DNA of 64,000 nucleotides from Microbacterium sp. 3J1 (GCF_001049495.1 NZ_CDWI01000011.1:806001-870000), one strand, 5' to 3'; positions 25,555 through 35,568 are shown, numbered from the stretch's first letter. Made by a program: numbers and translations. The notes: generated from the letters alone by a model not told the origin.

Positions 25555-27159
25555 GTGCCGAAGCCCGTCGTGCTCATCGCCGAAGTTCTCTCTCCCGCCA
25601 CGATCGAGGCCCTCGGCCCCGATTTCGACGTCCGCAACGTCGACGGAACCGACCGCGAGGCACTGTTCGCCTCACTCGCGGACGCGGACGCCGTGCTCAT
25701 CCGGTCGGCGACTCGGATCGATGAAGAGGCGCTGACCCACGCGCCGAAGCTCAAGGTCGTCGCTCGTGCCGGCGTCGGTCTCGACAACGTCGACATCAAG
25801 GCCGCGACGTCGGCCGGTGTCATGGTGGTGAACGCGCCGACGTCGAACATCGTGTCGGCGGCCGAGCTCACCGTCGGTCACATCCTCAGCCTCGCCCGTC
25901 GCATCCCCGCGGCCCACGCATCGCTGGCCGCCGGTCAGTGGAAGCGCAGCTCGTTCACGGGCGCAGAGCTCTTCGAGAAGACAGTCGGCATCGTCGGCCT
26001 CGGCCGCATCGGTGCACTCGTCGCCGCACGCCTCGCCGCATTCGACATGCGCGTCGTCGCCTACGACCCCTACGTCACCTCGGCACGAGCGCAGCAGCTC
26101 GGAGTGCAGCTCCTCTCGCTCGACGAGCTCGTCGCCGAGTCGGACTTCCTCACCATCCACATGCCGAAGACGCCCGAGACGACCGGCATGATCGGCGCCG
26201 AGCAGTTCGCGGCCATGAAGCCGACCGCATTCGTCGTCAACGTCGCCCGTGGCGGGCTGATCGACGAGGAAGCCCTGCACGCCGCGCTCGTCGCCGGTGA
26301 GATCGCCGGTGCGGGGCTCGACGTCTTCACCTCGGAGCCTCCGGCAGAGGGCGGCACCGCACGTCCGCTGCTCGACCTGCCGAACGTCGTCGTCACGCCC
26401 CACCTGGGCGCGAGCACCGACGAGGCTCAGGAGAAGGCCGGGGTGTCGGTCGCTCGCTCGGTCCGCCTCGCCCTCGGTGGCGACCTGGTTCCCGACGCGG
26501 TCAACGTCGCCGGGGGAGTCATCGACCCGTACGTGCGTCCCGGGATCTCGCTCGTCGAGAAGCTCGGTCAGATCTTCGCTGCCCTCGCGACGTCGCCTCT
26601 CACGAGCCTCGACGTCGAGGTGCACGGCGAGTTGAACGACTACGACGTCAGCGTGCTGAAGCTCGCGGCCCTCAAGGGGGTCTTCACGAACATCGTCAGC
26701 GAGACGGTCTCGTACGTCAACGCCCCGCTGCTCGCGGACCAGCGCGGCATCGCGGTGCGCCTGCTCAAGGACGACGCGAGCGACGAGTACCGCAACGTCA
26801 TCACCCTGAGCGGCGCGCTGTCCGACGGCTCGCAGCTCTCGGTGTCCGGCACCCTCACCGGTCCGAAGCAGTCCGAGAAGCTGGTCGCCATCAACGACCA
26901 TGCGCTCGAGCTGCCGATCGAGAAGCACCACGTCGTGATGCTCTACACCGATCGGCCCGGCATCGTCGCGGTCTACGGTCAGAAGTTCGGCGAGGCCGGC
27001 ATCAACATCGCAGGCATGCAGATCTCGCGCCTCGGCGCGGGCGACCAGGCGCTCAGCGTGCTCACGCTGGATTCGCCGGTACCGGACGAGCTGCTCGACG
27101 ACCTCCGCAGCGAGATCGACGCCGACCTCTTCCGTCAGATCGAGATCACCGAGATCTGA
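25555..27159 (+). CDS. serA: D-3-phosphoglycerate dehydrogenase
   Basis: The 534-residue protein is the long actinobacterial form. It has the N-terminal substrate half, the NAD-binding motif VGLGRIGALVAARL, the GLDVFTSEPP and VVTPHLGAST segments that carry the catalytic acid and histidine, an intervening domain at about 310-450, and a C-terminal ACT domain (VVMLYTDRPGIVAVYGQKFG onward). It oxidises 3-phosphoglycerate as the first step of serine synthesis; the ACT domain gives serine inhibition in relatives. The GTG at 25555 has AAGGA before it. A TACAGT at 25482-25487 could be the -10 box, giving a leader of about 60 bases. Confidence 0.96.
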   Translation: MPKPVVLIAEVLSPATIEALGPDFDVRNVDGTDREALFASLADADAVLIRSATRIDEEALTHAPKLKVVARAGVGLDNVDIKAATSAGVMVVNAPTSNIVSAAELTVGHILSLARRIPAAHASLAAGQWKRSSFTGAELFEKTVGIVGLGRIGALVAARLAAFDMRVVAYDPYVTSARAQQLGVQLLSLDELVAESDFLTIHMPKTPETTGMIGAEQFAAMKPTAFVVNVARGGLIDEEALHAALVAGEIAGAGLDVFTSEPPAEGGTARPLLDLPNVVVTPHLGASTDEAQEKAGVSVARSVRLALGGDLVPDAVNVAGGVIDPYVRPGISLVEKLGQIFAALATSPLTSLDVEVHGELNDYDVSVLKLAALKGVFTNIVSETVSYVNAPLLADQRGIAVRLLKDDASDEYRNVITLSGALSDGSQLSVSGTLTGPKQSEKLVAINDHALELPIEKHHVVMLYTDRPGIVAVYGQKFGEAGINIAGMQISRLGAGDQALSVLTLDSPVPDELLDDLRSEIDADLFRQIEITEI

Positions 27160-27181
27160 TCGGGGGAGACCCCGACACGAG

Positions 27182-27217
27182 AGCGGGAGGAGCGACCGTG
27201 AGGTCGCCCCTCCCGCT
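27182..27217. terminator. Terminator between serA and the convergent tetR
   Basis: A 16-base-pair stem with one mismatch (27182-27197 with 27202-27217) closes a GTGA loop and ends in TTCG. It lies between two converging genes and may serve both. Confidence 0.8.
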
Positions 27218-27235
27218 TCGTCGTTCCGTGGCGCG

Positions 27236-27781
27236 TCAGGGCGCCGTGGCGCGGAGTACGAGCGCGATCAGGTCGGACAGCTCGTCGCTTCTCGGGACCA
27301 GACGCTCAGGGCCGTGCACATCCAGGGAGTTGTTGAAGTACAGGCCGTCGCTCAGCAGCATCACGAGGTCGAGGCTCGCGGCATCCCGCACGTGAGGACG
27401 GATGGTGTCCTCCCAGCGATCCCGATTGCGGCGCAGCGCGTCGGCGGCGGGTGCCGACCCGCCCTGGGCCAGCCGAGTGGCGGCGATGAGGGCGCGGTCG
27501 AGCGCGTCGTCCTCCATCACCGAGGTGCGTATGTAGTACGCCACCGGCCCTTCCTCGGCCGTCGTCATACGCTCGAGGTCGAGTGTGGTGAGCGCATCGA
27601 GACGCTCGATCAGACCTGCCGCGAGCTCCTCCTTCGAGCCGAAGTGGTACAGCAGCCCGCCCTTCGAGACGCCGGCGGCCTTGGCCGTCGCGTCGAGCGT
27701 GGCCGCGCGTTCACCGTCTTCGATGACGATCTCTTCGAACGCGTCGAGAACGCGTTCGCGGGCCAGGGGAGGTCGGGGCAT
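27236..27781 (-). CDS. TetR-family transcriptional regulator
   Basis: The 181-residue protein has the TetR N-terminal DNA-binding domain: RERVLDAFEEIVIEDG, then the helix-turn-helix TLDATAKAAGVSKGGLLYHFGSKEEL at about 27-53. The C-terminal ligand-binding part (55-181) varies, as usual. It is divergent from a 14-helix MFS exporter with 112 bases between the starts, and a strong inverted repeat lies there at 27835-27864. Such repressors release the exporter gene when the drug binds. Confidence 0.93.
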   Translation of the reverse strand: MPRPPLARERVLDAFEEIVIEDGERAATLDATAKAAGVSKGGLLYHFGSKEELAAGLIERLDALTTLDLERMTTAEEGPVAYYIRTSVMEDDALDRALIAATRLAQGGSAPAADALRRNRDRWEDTIRPHVRDAASLDLVMLLSDGLYFNNSLDVHGPERLVPRSDELSDLIALVLRATAP

Positions 27782-27834
27782 CGGGAATCCTCTGTTCGTC
27801 GCGCTTCACAGTATCGCGACCCTGTGACGGTTCT

Positions 27835-27864
27835 GTTACTATACCATCTGGACGGTTTAGTAAC
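27835..27864. promoter_or_regulatory. Inverted repeat: candidate TetR operator
   Basis: The arms GTTACTATACC (27835-27845) and GGTTTAGTAAC (27854-27864) match at 10 of 11 positions around an 8-base spacer. It lies between tetR and the MFS gene and holds AT-rich hexamers that could be promoter parts of the MFS gene. Confidence 0.75.
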
Positions 27865-27893
27865 GAGGCCGTCGTGATCCTGAGAGGTGTTCC

Positions 27894-29429
27894 ATGACCC
27901 GTACTGCGTCGATCCCGACGACAGAGACGGATGCTCCCCGTGTCGGAGCCCGCGGCTGGGCGGCGCTCGTCGTCCTGATGCTGCCGGTGCTCCTGGTGTC
28001 GGTGGACAATACGGTGCTGAGCTTCGCACTGCCCGAGATCTCCATCGCGCTCGCGCCCACCGGCGCCGAGCAGCTGTGGATCATCGACGTCTACCCCCTC
28101 GTGCTCGCCGGCCTCCTCGTCACCATGGGAACCCTCGGCGACCGCTTCGGCCGCCGGCGGATGCTGCTGATCGGCGCCACGGGCTTCGCCGCGGTATCGG
28201 CTCTTGCGGCGTTCGCCCCGACGGCGGGTCTGCTGATCGCGGCCCGAGCGCTGCTCGGGTTCTTCGGCGCGATGCTGATGCCGTCGACACTCTCCCTGCT
28301 GCGCTCGATCTTCACGAACCGCGACCAACGAAGGCTCGCCATCGCCGTCTGGGCCTCCGCCTTCTCGGCCGGATCGGCTCTCGGACCGATCGTCGGCGGC
28401 TTCCTGCTCGAGCATTTCGACTGGGGCTCGGTCTTCCTGATCGCCGTGCCCGTGCTCATCCCGCTCCTCATCGCCGCGCCGCTTCTGGTCCCGGAGAGCC
28501 GCGACCCCGCGCCGGGCCGGATCGACCTCGTGAGCATCGTGCTGTCGATGGCCGCGATGATCCCCGTCGTGTACGCGATCAAGTCGCTGGCGGTCGACGG
28601 TCCGAGCCTCACCGCGGGGATGTGGGCGCTGCTCGGAGTCACGATGGGCTACCTCTTCGTGCGCCGTCAGCTTCGTGCCGACGTCCCCATGCTCGACATG
28701 GCTCTGTTCCGCCGCGGGTCGTTCTCCGGTGCGATCCTCGTCAATCTGCTGAGCGTCGTCGCGCTCGTCGGCTTCCTCTACTTCGTGTCCCAGCACCTCC
28801 AGCTGGTCCTCGGTCTCTCACCGATGGCCGCGGGCGCGGCACTCGTGCCTGGCATGGCCGCGATGATCGTGGCCGGGCTCTCCGTGGTGCCGATCTCCCG
28901 GCGCGTCCGTCCGCATGTGCTGGTGCCGGCGGGACTCGCGTTCTCCGTGGCGGGATACCTGCTCGTGGCCTTCACGACCGCCGACCACGGCGTCGCCCCG
29001 TTGATCATCGCCTTCGTGGTGCTGGGCATCGGCATCGGTGCCGCCGAGACGATCTCGAACGAGCTGATCCTCTCGAGCGCTCCGGCGGAGAAGGCAGGGG
29101 CTGCCAGTGCCGTGTCCGAGACCGCCTACGAGCTCGGAGCCGTGCTGGGCACCGCCGTCCTCGGTGGTCTCATCACCGCGTTCTACCGTGGCGCGCTGGT
29201 GATACCGACGGACATCCCCGCAGAGGCTGCGCGTGCCGCGAGAGAGACGCTCGCCGGGGCCTACACCGCTGCTCAGGACCTCCCGGCGCAGCTGGGTGAC
29301 GCGCTGTGGGATGCAGCGTCGGCCGCGTTCGGATCGGGTGTCATGGTGACCTCGCTCATCGGTGCCGCACTGGTCGTCCTGGCCGGTGCGATCGCGGCCG
29401 TCACACTGCGCAAGGCCCCCTCGCACTGA
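27894..29429 (+). CDS. DHA2-type MFS exporter (14 membrane helices)
   Basis: At 511 residues with about fourteen hydrophobic helices, this fits the DHA2 (EmrB/QacA) family. Helix 1 carries VDNTVLSFALPEI, motif A reads GTLGDRFGRRRMLLIG, and the helix-5 motif C reads GSALGPIVGG, the mark of proton-coupled antiporters. The loop between helices 13 and 14 is long (about 440-475). It likely expels drugs or lipophilic cations; the substrate is unknown. Control by the divergent TetR through the 27835-27864 repeat is inferred. GAGAGG precedes the ATG. Confidence 0.92.
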   Translation: MTRTASIPTTETDAPRVGARGWAALVVLMLPVLLVSVDNTVLSFALPEISIALAPTGAEQLWIIDVYPLVLAGLLVTMGTLGDRFGRRRMLLIGATGFAAVSALAAFAPTAGLLIAARALLGFFGAMLMPSTLSLLRSIFTNRDQRRLAIAVWASAFSAGSALGPIVGGFLLEHFDWGSVFLIAVPVLIPLLIAAPLLVPESRDPAPGRIDLVSIVLSMAAMIPVVYAIKSLAVDGPSLTAGMWALLGVTMGYLFVRRQLRADVPMLDMALFRRGSFSGAILVNLLSVVALVGFLYFVSQHLQLVLGLSPMAAGAALVPGMAAMIVAGLSVVPISRRVRPHVLVPAGLAFSVAGYLLVAFTTADHGVAPLIIAFVVLGIGIGAAETISNELILSSAPAEKAGAASAVSETAYELGAVLGTAVLGGLITAFYRGALVIPTDIPAEAARAARETLAGAYTAAQDLPAQLGDALWDAASAAFGSGVMVTSLIGAALVVLAGAIAAVTLRKAPSH

Positions 29430-29433
29430 CCAG

Positions 29434-29439
29434 TACGCT
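29434..29439 (+). promoter_or_regulatory. -10 box of leuB
   Basis: TACGCT here would start the RNA at about 29446. The leader is about 60 bases and begins with the inverted pair at 29445-29453 and 29475-29483, which can form a 9-base-pair stem. Confidence 0.5.
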
Positions 29440-29504
29440 GGGAGAACCGGCCGGTTCGGCGTCCGTCTGAGCGTCGGCCGGTTCATCCCGATGCAAGGAG
29501 TGTC

Positions 29505-30548
29505 ATGTCGCGTGTCGTGAAGCTGGCCGTCATCCCCGGTGACGGCATCGGTCCCGAGGTCGTCGCCGAGGCGGAGAAGGTCCTCGACGCGGTCACCGCC
29601 GAGAGCGACGTGACCTTCGACAAGACCCGGTTCTCGCTCGGCGCTGCCCGCTACCTCGAGACCGGCGACACGCTCACCGACGACGACCTGAAGGCGATCG
29701 CGCAGAACCACGCGATCCTCCTCGGCGCCGTGGGCGGCACCCCCGGGGACGTCCGCCTCAAGAACGCCAACATCGAGCGCGGTCTCCTGCTGAAGCTGCG
29801 CTTCACTCTCGACCACTACGTCAACCTGCGCCCGTCGAAGCTCTTCGTCGGCGCCCCCGGCCCCCTCGCGAGCCCGGGGGAGATCGACTTCGTCGTGGTG
29901 CGTGAGGGCACCGAGGGGCCGTACGTCGGCAACGGCGGGTCGATCCGACAGGGCACCCCGCAGGAGATCGCCAACGAGACCTCGGTCAACACCGCCTTCG
30001 GCGTCGAGCGCGTCGTCCGCTACGCCTTCGACCTCGCCGAGCGCCGCCGCCGGAAGCTCACGCTGGTGCACAAGACCAACGTGCTCGTCCACGCCGGAGC
30101 GATCTGGCAGCGCATCGTGAACGAGGTCGCTGCCGACCACCCGGACGTGGAGGTCGACTACCTGCACGTGGACGCCGCCACGATCTTCCTCGTGACGGAT
30201 CCCGCGCGCTTCGACGTGATCGTCACCGACAACCTCTTCGGGGACATCCTCACCGATCTCGCCGGCGCGGTCACGGGCGGGATCGGCCTCGCCGCCTCGG
30301 GCAACATCAACCCGGACGGCGCGTTCCCCTCGATGTTCGAGCCCGTGCACGGGTCTGCTCCGGACATCGCGGGTCAGCAGAAGGCCGACCCGACCGCGGC
30401 CATCCTCTCTGTCGCCCTGCTGCTCGATCACCTCGGTCTGACGGAGGAGGCCGCGCGGGTGAGCGCGGCGGTCGAGGCCGACATCGCGGCTCGTTCCACC
30501 GCCCGCACCACGGCGGAGATCGGCTCCGCGATCGCTGCACGCGTCTGA
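29505..30548 (+). CDS. leuB: 3-isopropylmalate dehydrogenase
   Basis: The 347-residue protein has the decarboxylating-dehydrogenase pattern: [11 protein letters not shown] at the N-terminus, the substrate arginines in [19 protein letters not shown], the LVHKTNVL lysine region, the metal-binding aspartates in [17 protein letters not shown], and [13 protein letters not shown] for NAD binding. It oxidises 3-isopropylmalate in leucine synthesis. The short actinobacterial type fits. AAGGAG stands before the ATG. ilvE follows 62 bases after its stop. leuC and leuD are about 17 kb away in this window and leuA is not here. Confidence 0.95.
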   Translation: MSRVVKLAVIPGDGIGPEVVAEAEKVLDAVTAESDVTFDKTRFSLGAARYLETGDTLTDDDLKAIAQNHAILLGAVGGTPGDVRLKNANIERGLLLKLRFTLDHYVNLRPSKLFVGAPGPLASPGEIDFVVVREGTEGPYVGNGGSIRQGTPQEIANETSVNTAFGVERVVRYAFDLAERRRRKLTLVHKTNVLVHAGAIWQRIVNEVAADHPDVEVDYLHVDAATIFLVTDPARFDVIVTDNLFGDILTDLAGAVTGGIGLAASGNINPDGAFPSMFEPVHGSAPDIAGQQKADPTAAILSVALLLDHLGLTEEAARVSAAVEADIAARSTARTTAEIGSAIAARV

Positions 30549-30557
30549 GCGACAGGC

Positions 30558-30563
30558 GTAGGC
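30558..30563 (+). promoter_or_regulatory. -10 box of ilvE
   Basis: TAGGCT ten bases after the leuB stop would start an RNA at about 30570, with a 40-base leader. ilvE may thus be transcribed separately from leuB. Confidence 0.4.
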
Positions 30564-30610
30564 TGAAAACGGCGCGAGGATGCGCCCACACCACAACGAA
30601 CGGAAGACAG

Positions 30611-31711
30611 ATGACGACCATCGACGCCCAGGCCACCGTGGCTCCGCTGGAGTTCGCCGTGACCAGGAACCTCAACGCGGCCACTCCTGCGCGAGTCGCC
30701 GAGGTGCATGAGAACCCGGGATTCGGCGTCGTCTTCACGGATCACATGGTCGACATCTGCTGGTCCGTCAAGGGCGGGTGGCACCGACCCCGCGTGCAGC
30801 CCTACGGTCCGATCCCGCTCGACCCGGCGGCCTCCGTCCTGCACTACGCGCAGGAGATCTTCGAAGGGATCAAGGCCTACCGCCACGAAGACGGATCCGT
30901 GCACACCTTCCGTCCCGACCGCAACGCGGCGCGGATGCAGGAGAGCGCCCGCCGCCTGGCCCTCCCCGAGCTGCCGACCGAGTACTTCATCCAGTCCCTG
31001 CGCGAGCTCATCGCGGTGGACGGGCGATGGGTGCCCTCCGGTGCCGACCAGAGCCTCTACCTGCGTCCCTTCATGTTCGCGAAGGAGGCCTTCCTCGGCG
31101 TCCGCGCCGCGCAGAAGGTCGCCTACTACGTGATCGCCAGCCCGGCGGGGGCCTACTTCACCGGTGGCGTGAAGCCCGTGCGCATCTGGCTGTCGGAGGA
31201 GCACTCCCGTGCCGGTCGCGGAGGCACCGGCAAGGCGAAGACGGGTGGCAACTATGCGTCGAGCCTGCTGCCGCAGGCCCTGGCGAGCGCGAAGGGCTGC
31301 GACCAGGTCGTGTTCCTCAATGAGAACCGCGACGTCGAAGAGCTGGGAGGCATGAACGTCGTCTTCGTGTTCAAGGACGGACGCGTCGTCACGCCCCAGT
31401 CCGACAGCATCCTCGAGGGCATCACCCGCGACTCCCTGCTGCAGCTCGCCGAGGACCGTGGCTACGCGGTGGAGAAGCGACCGATCTCGATCGACGAGTG
31501 GCGCGACGGCGTGGCCTCCGGCGACATCGTCGAGGTCTTCGCGTGCGGGACGGCAGCGGTCGTGACTCCGATCGGCGCTCTCGTGGGCGACGGCTTCGAT
31601 GAGCCGCAGCCGCTCGGCGAGCTCGCCCTGTCGCTGCGCGAGGAGCTCACGGACATCCAGTACGGACGCCGGGAGGACAGGCACGGCTGGCTCGTGCGAC
31701 TCGACGCCTGA
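30611..31711 (+). CDS. ilvE: Branched-chain amino acid aminotransferase
   Basis: The 366-residue class IV (D-amino-acid/branched-chain) PLP enzyme shows LHYAQEIFEGIKAYR, the FMFAKEAFLGVRAAQ region, and the lysine-bearing KAKTGGNYASSL loop typical of the longer BCAT II-like enzymes. VEELGGMNVVFVF and the EGITRDSLLQLAED segment follow. It makes leucine, isoleucine and valine from their 2-oxo acids with glutamate. Together with ilvDBNC, leuB and leuCD this window holds all branched-chain steps except leuA and ilvA. GGAAG precedes the ATG. Confidence 0.95.
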   Translation: MTTIDAQATVAPLEFAVTRNLNAATPARVAEVHENPGFGVVFTDHMVDICWSVKGGWHRPRVQPYGPIPLDPAASVLHYAQEIFEGIKAYRHEDGSVHTFRPDRNAARMQESARRLALPELPTEYFIQSLRELIAVDGRWVPSGADQSLYLRPFMFAKEAFLGVRAAQKVAYYVIASPAGAYFTGGVKPVRIWLSEEHSRAGRGGTGKAKTGGNYASSLLPQALASAKGCDQVVFLNENRDVEELGGMNVVFVFKDGRVVTPQSDSILEGITRDSLLQLAEDRGYAVEKRPISIDEWRDGVASGDIVEVFACGTAAVVTPIGALVGDGFDEPQPLGELALSLREELTDIQYGRREDRHGWLVRLDA

Positions 31712-31779
31712 CTGCTTCGACTCCGAGACCCCGCTCCGCCCCGTCGGCGAAGCGGGGTCTCGTCGTCGGTGCCGCTGGC

Positions 31780-31785
31780 TAGGCT
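31780..31785 (+). promoter_or_regulatory. -10 box of the FAH-family gene
   Basis: TAGGCT lies seven bases before the ATG at 31793. It supports that start over the in-frame ATG at 31769, which is upstream of the box. Confidence 0.5.
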
Positions 31786-31792
31786 GGGAACC

Positions 31793-32569
31793 ATGAAGAT
31801 CGCCCGATTCAGCCATGATGACGCCATCCTCTTCGGGATCGTCGATGACACCGACCTCGTCGTCCTCGTGGGAGACCCGCTCTTCGCGGGGTACGAGACG
31901 ACGGGCGATCGGGTGCCGATCGCGGATGCGGTGATCCTGGCTCCCGTCATCCCTCGCTCGAAGATCGTCTGCGTGGGCAAGAACTATCACGACCACGCCG
32001 CCGAGATGGGCGGTGAGGCACCCGAGGAGCCGCTGCTGTTCCTCAAGCCCAACACCTCCGTGATCGGTCCGGGAGACGCCATCGTGCGCCCGGCGATCTC
32101 GGAGCGCACCGAGCACGAGGGCGAGCTCGCCGTCGTGATCGGGAAGGTCGCGAAGAATGTGACGGCCGAGCGTGCCCTCGACCACGTCCTCGGATACACG
32201 ATCGCCAACGACGTCACGGCGCGCGACCTCCAGCGCAAGGACGGGCAGTGGGCTCGTGCGAAGGGGTTCGACACGTTCTGCCCCCTCGGCCCGACGATCA
32301 ACACCGATTTCGACCCCGCGACCGCGACGCTCGAGACCCGGGTCAACGGAGAGGTGCGCCAGAAGGCCCCGCTGACGGACATGATCCACTCGGTGGCCGA
32401 CATCATCGCGTACGCGTCTGCGGTGTTCACGCTGCTGCCCGGCGATGTGATCCTCACCGGCACCCCGGCCGGTGTCGGTGAGTTCGGCGCCGGAGACACG
32501 GTCGAGGTGGAGATCACCGGCCTGGGGATCCTGCGCAACTCCGTGGGCGACGCACCACGCGCCTCATGA
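31793..32569 (+). CDS. Fumarylacetoacetate hydrolase-family protein
   Basis: The 258-residue protein has the FAH C-terminal fold: [17 protein letters not shown], the metal-binding EGELAVVIG glutamates and [11 protein letters not shown], followed by [11 protein letters not shown] and [11 protein letters not shown]. Relatives hydrolyse acylpyruvates or decarboxylate oxaloacetate, or act in homoprotocatechuate breakdown; the exact substrate is open. The stop overlaps the start of an MFS gene (ATGA), so the hydrolase and that transporter are co-translated and may serve uptake and breakdown of one compound. Confidence 0.88.
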   Translation: MKIARFSHDDAILFGIVDDTDLVVLVGDPLFAGYETTGDRVPIADAVILAPVIPRSKIVCVGKNYHDHAAEMGGEAPEEPLLFLKPNTSVIGPGDAIVRPAISERTEHEGELAVVIGKVAKNVTAERALDHVLGYTIANDVTARDLQRKDGQWARAKGFDTFCPLGPTINTDFDPATATLETRVNGEVRQKAPLTDMIHSVADIIAYASAVFTLLPGDVILTGTPAGVGEFGAGDTVEVEITGLGILRNSVGDAPRAS

Positions 32570-33846
32570 CCGTCGTCGCGCTCACGGCCGCCCAACAGGC
32601 TGCCGTGCAGCGTCGGACGGTGCTCGTGCTGTCCCTCGGCCAGGTGCTCGGCGGGATCGCCTTCGGCGCCACGGTGTCGCTCGGTGCGCTGCTCGCAGCC
32701 GATCTCTCCGGCAGCGATGCGCTCTCGGGGCTCGCGACGGCATCCGTCACCCTCGGTGCGGCGCTGTGCGCGATCCCGCTCGCCCGCCTCGCGGCGAAGG
32801 TGGGTCGACGCCGGGCGCTCACCCTCGGCAACCTGTTCGCCCTCGTGGGCATCGCGGTGGTGATCCTCGCGGCATCGCTCAGAGTGTTCCCGTTGCTGTT
32901 GGCGGGGATCCTCATGATCGGCGCCGGGAACGCCGGGAACCTGCAGTCCCGTTTCGCCGCGACCGATCTCGCTGCTGCACAGCACCGGGGTCGTGATCTG
33001 TCGATCGTCGTGTGGGCGACGACGATCGGCGGAGTCGCCGGCCCGCTGCTGCTCGGACCCGGCGAGATCGTCGGTGCGGCGATCGGCATGCCGCCGCAGA
33101 CCGGGTCTTATGCGTTCTCCTTCGTGGCGCAGTGCGCGGCGCTCATCCTCTACCTCGTCGCCCTGCGACCGGATCCCCTGCTCGCGGCCCAGCTGCTCGC
33201 GACGGCGGCTGCGGCGGCGACAGGGAAGGCGATCGTCGATCGTCCGCTCGTGGCGCGGTACGCCATCTTCGCCGTCGCCGGCTCGCACGTCGTGATGGCG
33301 TCGGTGATGGCGATGACGCCCGTGCATCTCGCGCACATGGCGCACGGCAGCGAGGGCATGGCGCCGACCCCGGCCGATGTCTCGGCGCTCGTGGGCATCA
33401 CGATCGCTCTCCACGTCGGCGGGATGTACGCGCTGTCGCCGGTCTTCGGCATCCTGGCCGACCGTTGGGGGCGCCTGCGGGTCGTGCTGCTGGGACAGCT
33501 GCTGCTCGGCGGAGCGCTCGCGTTCGCCGTGTTCGCCAACGACAAGGAGTGGGGAGTGATCGTCGCGTTGATCCTGCTCGGACTGGGCTGGAGCGCAGCG
33601 ACGGTCGCCGGAGCCGCCCTGCTCACCGAATCGAGCGCCCCCGAACTGCGGACGCGTCGACAGGGCCGCAGCGACTCGCTCATGAGCCTCTCCGCTGCGG
33701 CGGGCGCGGTACTCGCCGGTGTGATCCTGTCGAACTTCCAGTACGCAGGCCTCGGTATCGCGGCATCCGTCATCGTCGTCGCGATCGTCGCGCTGTCGCC
33801 GCTGGCCTCCCGCGGCCGCGCGGGGGCGAGCCCGGCCGCGCCGTAG
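32566..33846 (+). CDS. MFS transporter
   Basis: The ATG overlaps the stop of the FAH-family gene (ATGA). The 426-residue protein has about twelve hydrophobic helices, the motif-A-like loop [15 protein letters not shown] after helix 2, and a second copy in the C-terminal half ([13 protein letters not shown]). It contains HLAHMAHG, a His-rich stretch in the outer loop between halves, of unknown meaning. The substrate is unknown. The tight link to the FAH gene is the only functional hint. gltX begins 12 bases after its stop, and a TAGAAT for it lies inside the end of this gene. Confidence 0.85.
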   Translation: MTVVALTAAQQAAVQRRTVLVLSLGQVLGGIAFGATVSLGALLAADLSGSDALSGLATASVTLGAALCAIPLARLAAKVGRRRALTLGNLFALVGIAVVILAASLRVFPLLLAGILMIGAGNAGNLQSRFAATDLAAAQHRGRDLSIVVWATTIGGVAGPLLLGPGEIVGAAIGMPPQTGSYAFSFVAQCAALILYLVALRPDPLLAAQLLATAAAAATGKAIVDRPLVARYAIFAVAGSHVVMASVMAMTPVHLAHMAHGSEGMAPTPADVSALVGITIALHVGGMYALSPVFGILADRWGRLRVVLLGQLLLGGALAFAVFANDKEWGVIVALILLGLGWSAATVAGAALLTESSAPELRTRRQGRSDSLMSLSAAAGAVLAGVILSNFQYAGLGIAASVIVVAIVALSPLASRGRAGASPAAP

Positions 33847-33858
33847 AATCAAAGGGCT

Positions 33859-35364
33859 ATGGCTACTCCTCACCCCCTCACCACGACTGCCAGTGGTGCC
33901 GACGTCCGCGTCCGCTTCTGCCCCTCGCCGACCGGTCTGCCGCACGTCGGCATGGTCCGAACCGCTCTGTTCAACTGGGCGTACGCCCGCCACACCGGCG
34001 GGAAGATGGTGTTCCGCATCGAAGACACCGACGCCGCTCGCGACAGCGAGGAGAGCTTCCGCCAGCTCGTCGACGCGCTCACCTGGTTGAAGATCGACTG
34101 GGATGAGGGTGTCGAGGTCGGCGGCCCGCACGCGCCGTACCGTCAGTCCGAGCGCCACGACATCTATCGCGGCGTGATCGAGAAGCTCATGGCCACAGGG
34201 GCGCTCTACGAGAGCTTCTCGACGGCAGAGGAGATCGACGCCCGCAATGAGGCCGCAGGCCGAGCGAAGCAGCTCGGATACGACAACTTCGACCGCACGC
34301 TCACTGACGAGCAGAAGGCCGCCTTCCGGGCCGAGGGCCGTGAGCCGGCTCTGCGTCTGCGCGTGCCGGATGAGGACCTGACGTACGTCGACCTCATCCG
34401 CGGCGAGGTCACGTTCCCGGCTGGGTCCTTCCCGGACTTCGTCGTGGTGCGGCCGAACGGCATCCCGCTGTACACCTTCGTCAACCCCGTCGACGACGCC
34501 CTGATGGGCATCACGCACGTGCTCCGAGGCGAGGACCTCATGCCGTCGACGGCTCGTCAGCTGGCCCTCTACGCGGCGCTCATCGATGCCGGCGTCACGA
34601 CGTTCGTCCCGCGTTTCGCGCACATGCCCCTCGTGCTCGGCGAGACGGGCACCAAGAAGCTCTCCAAGCGCGATCCGCAGGCGGACCTCTTCCTGCATCG
34701 CGAACGCGGGTTCATCCACGAGGGACTGCTCAACTATCTGGCCCTGCTCGGCTGGTCGATCGGGCCGGATCGCGATGTGTTCTCGCTCGAGGAGTTCACC
34801 GAGGCGTTCGACATCGTGAACGTCAACCCGAACCCGGCGCGTTTCGACCAGAAGAAGGCCGAGTCGATCAACGGCGACCACATCCGCATGCTGGGGGAGA
34901 AGGACTTCGCCGAGCGCACGATCCCGTACCTCGCCGCGGCCGGGCTCTTCGACGAGCCCTCTCACGACCAGCTCGTGCTGGCGTTCCGGGTGGCGCCTCT
35001 CGTGCAGGAGCGTGTGCAGATGCTGGGCGAGGTCCCCGGAATGGTGGGCTTCCTGTTCACCGATGAGGTCTCGTACGACGCCGATGCGCTCAAGGGCCTG
35101 CCTGCGAATGCCGCGCAGGTGCTCGACGCCTGCGTCGCGGCACTGGAGCCGGTGAAGGACTTCACGCCCGAGAAGGTGCAGGAGGCGCTGGCAGCGGCGC
35201 TCGTGGAGAAGCTCGAGCTGAAGCCGCGCGTCGCCTACGGGCCTCCGCGTGTCGCGATCACCGGCCGCCGCATCTCGCCGCCGCTGTTCGAGTCGATGGA
35301 ACTGCTGGGCAAGGACGAGTCGCTGCGCCGCCTTCGCGCGCTGTCGGAGTTCCTGACGAGGTGA
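33859..35364 (+). CDS. gltX: Glutamyl-tRNA synthetase
   Basis: The 501-residue class I synthetase has the HIGH-type motif in [12 protein letters not shown] and the KMSKS-type motif KKLSKRD, along with [15 protein letters not shown] and [14 protein letters not shown]. It charges tRNA-Glu and, in bacteria that lack GlnRS, also tRNA-Gln for later amidation. Actinobacteria generally use the GatCAB route, so a non-discriminating enzyme is expected; this is from family knowledge. A tRNA-Gln gene follows 97 bases downstream. TAGAAT nine bases before the ATG may be its -10 box. Confidence 0.96.
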   Translation: MATPHPLTTTASGADVRVRFCPSPTGLPHVGMVRTALFNWAYARHTGGKMVFRIEDTDAARDSEESFRQLVDALTWLKIDWDEGVEVGGPHAPYRQSERHDIYRGVIEKLMATGALYESFSTAEEIDARNEAAGRAKQLGYDNFDRTLTDEQKAAFRAEGREPALRLRVPDEDLTYVDLIRGEVTFPAGSFPDFVVVRPNGIPLYTFVNPVDDALMGITHVLRGEDLMPSTARQLALYAALIDAGVTTFVPRFAHMPLVLGETGTKKLSKRDPQADLFLHRERGFIHEGLLNYLALLGWSIGPDRDVFSLEEFTEAFDIVNVNPNPARFDQKKAESINGDHIRMLGEKDFAERTIPYLAAAGLFDEPSHDQLVLAFRVAPLVQERVQMLGEVPGMVGFLFTDEVSYDADALKGLPANAAQVLDACVAALEPVKDFTPEKVQEALAAALVEKLELKPRVAYGPPRVAITGRRISPPLFESMELLGKDESLRRLRALSEFLTR

Positions 35365-35399
35365 AGGCGCGCCCGGGCGGCGAGCGGCTGTCGGCCGTT

Positions 35400-35429
35400 T
35401 TGGTATTCCTGTCGCCGCTCGGGTAAGCT
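35400..35429 (+). promoter_or_regulatory. Promoter of tRNA-Gln
   Basis: TTGGTA (35400-35405) and TAAGCT (35424-35429) are 18 bases apart, a good sigma-70-type pair. Transcription would begin near 35436, about 26 bases before the mature tRNA. An outer inverted pair (GAGCGGC and GCCGCTC) flanks the -35 box. Confidence 0.6.
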
Positions 35430-35461
35430 TGACTCTCGGTGCGGAACTCCGGTTTCGCCCT

Positions 35462-35533
35462 TGGGGTATGGTGTAATTGGCAACACGGCGGTTTCTGGTT
35501 CCGTTGTTCTTGGTTCGAGTCCAGGTACCCCAG
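35462..35533 (+). tRNA. tRNA-Gln (CTG)
   Basis: Acceptor TGGGGTA pairs with TACCCCA, as in bacterial tRNA-Gln. The D-arm is GTGT/ACAC, the anticodon loop TTCTGGT gives anticodon CTG, and the T-arm is TTGG-TTCGAGT-CCAG. The innermost anticodon-stem pair is a T-T mismatch and the outermost is G-T. The discriminator is G; CA rather than CCA follows. It lies just downstream of gltX. Confidence 0.93.
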
Positions 35534-35542
35534 CACGATGAG

Positions 35543-35568
35543 AAGCCCGCGGATATCCGCGGGCTTTC
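35543..35568 (+). terminator. Terminator after tRNA-Gln
   Basis: A 24-base perfect palindrome (35543-35566) forms a GC stem ending in CTTTCG. It begins ten bases after the tRNA. Confidence 0.8.
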
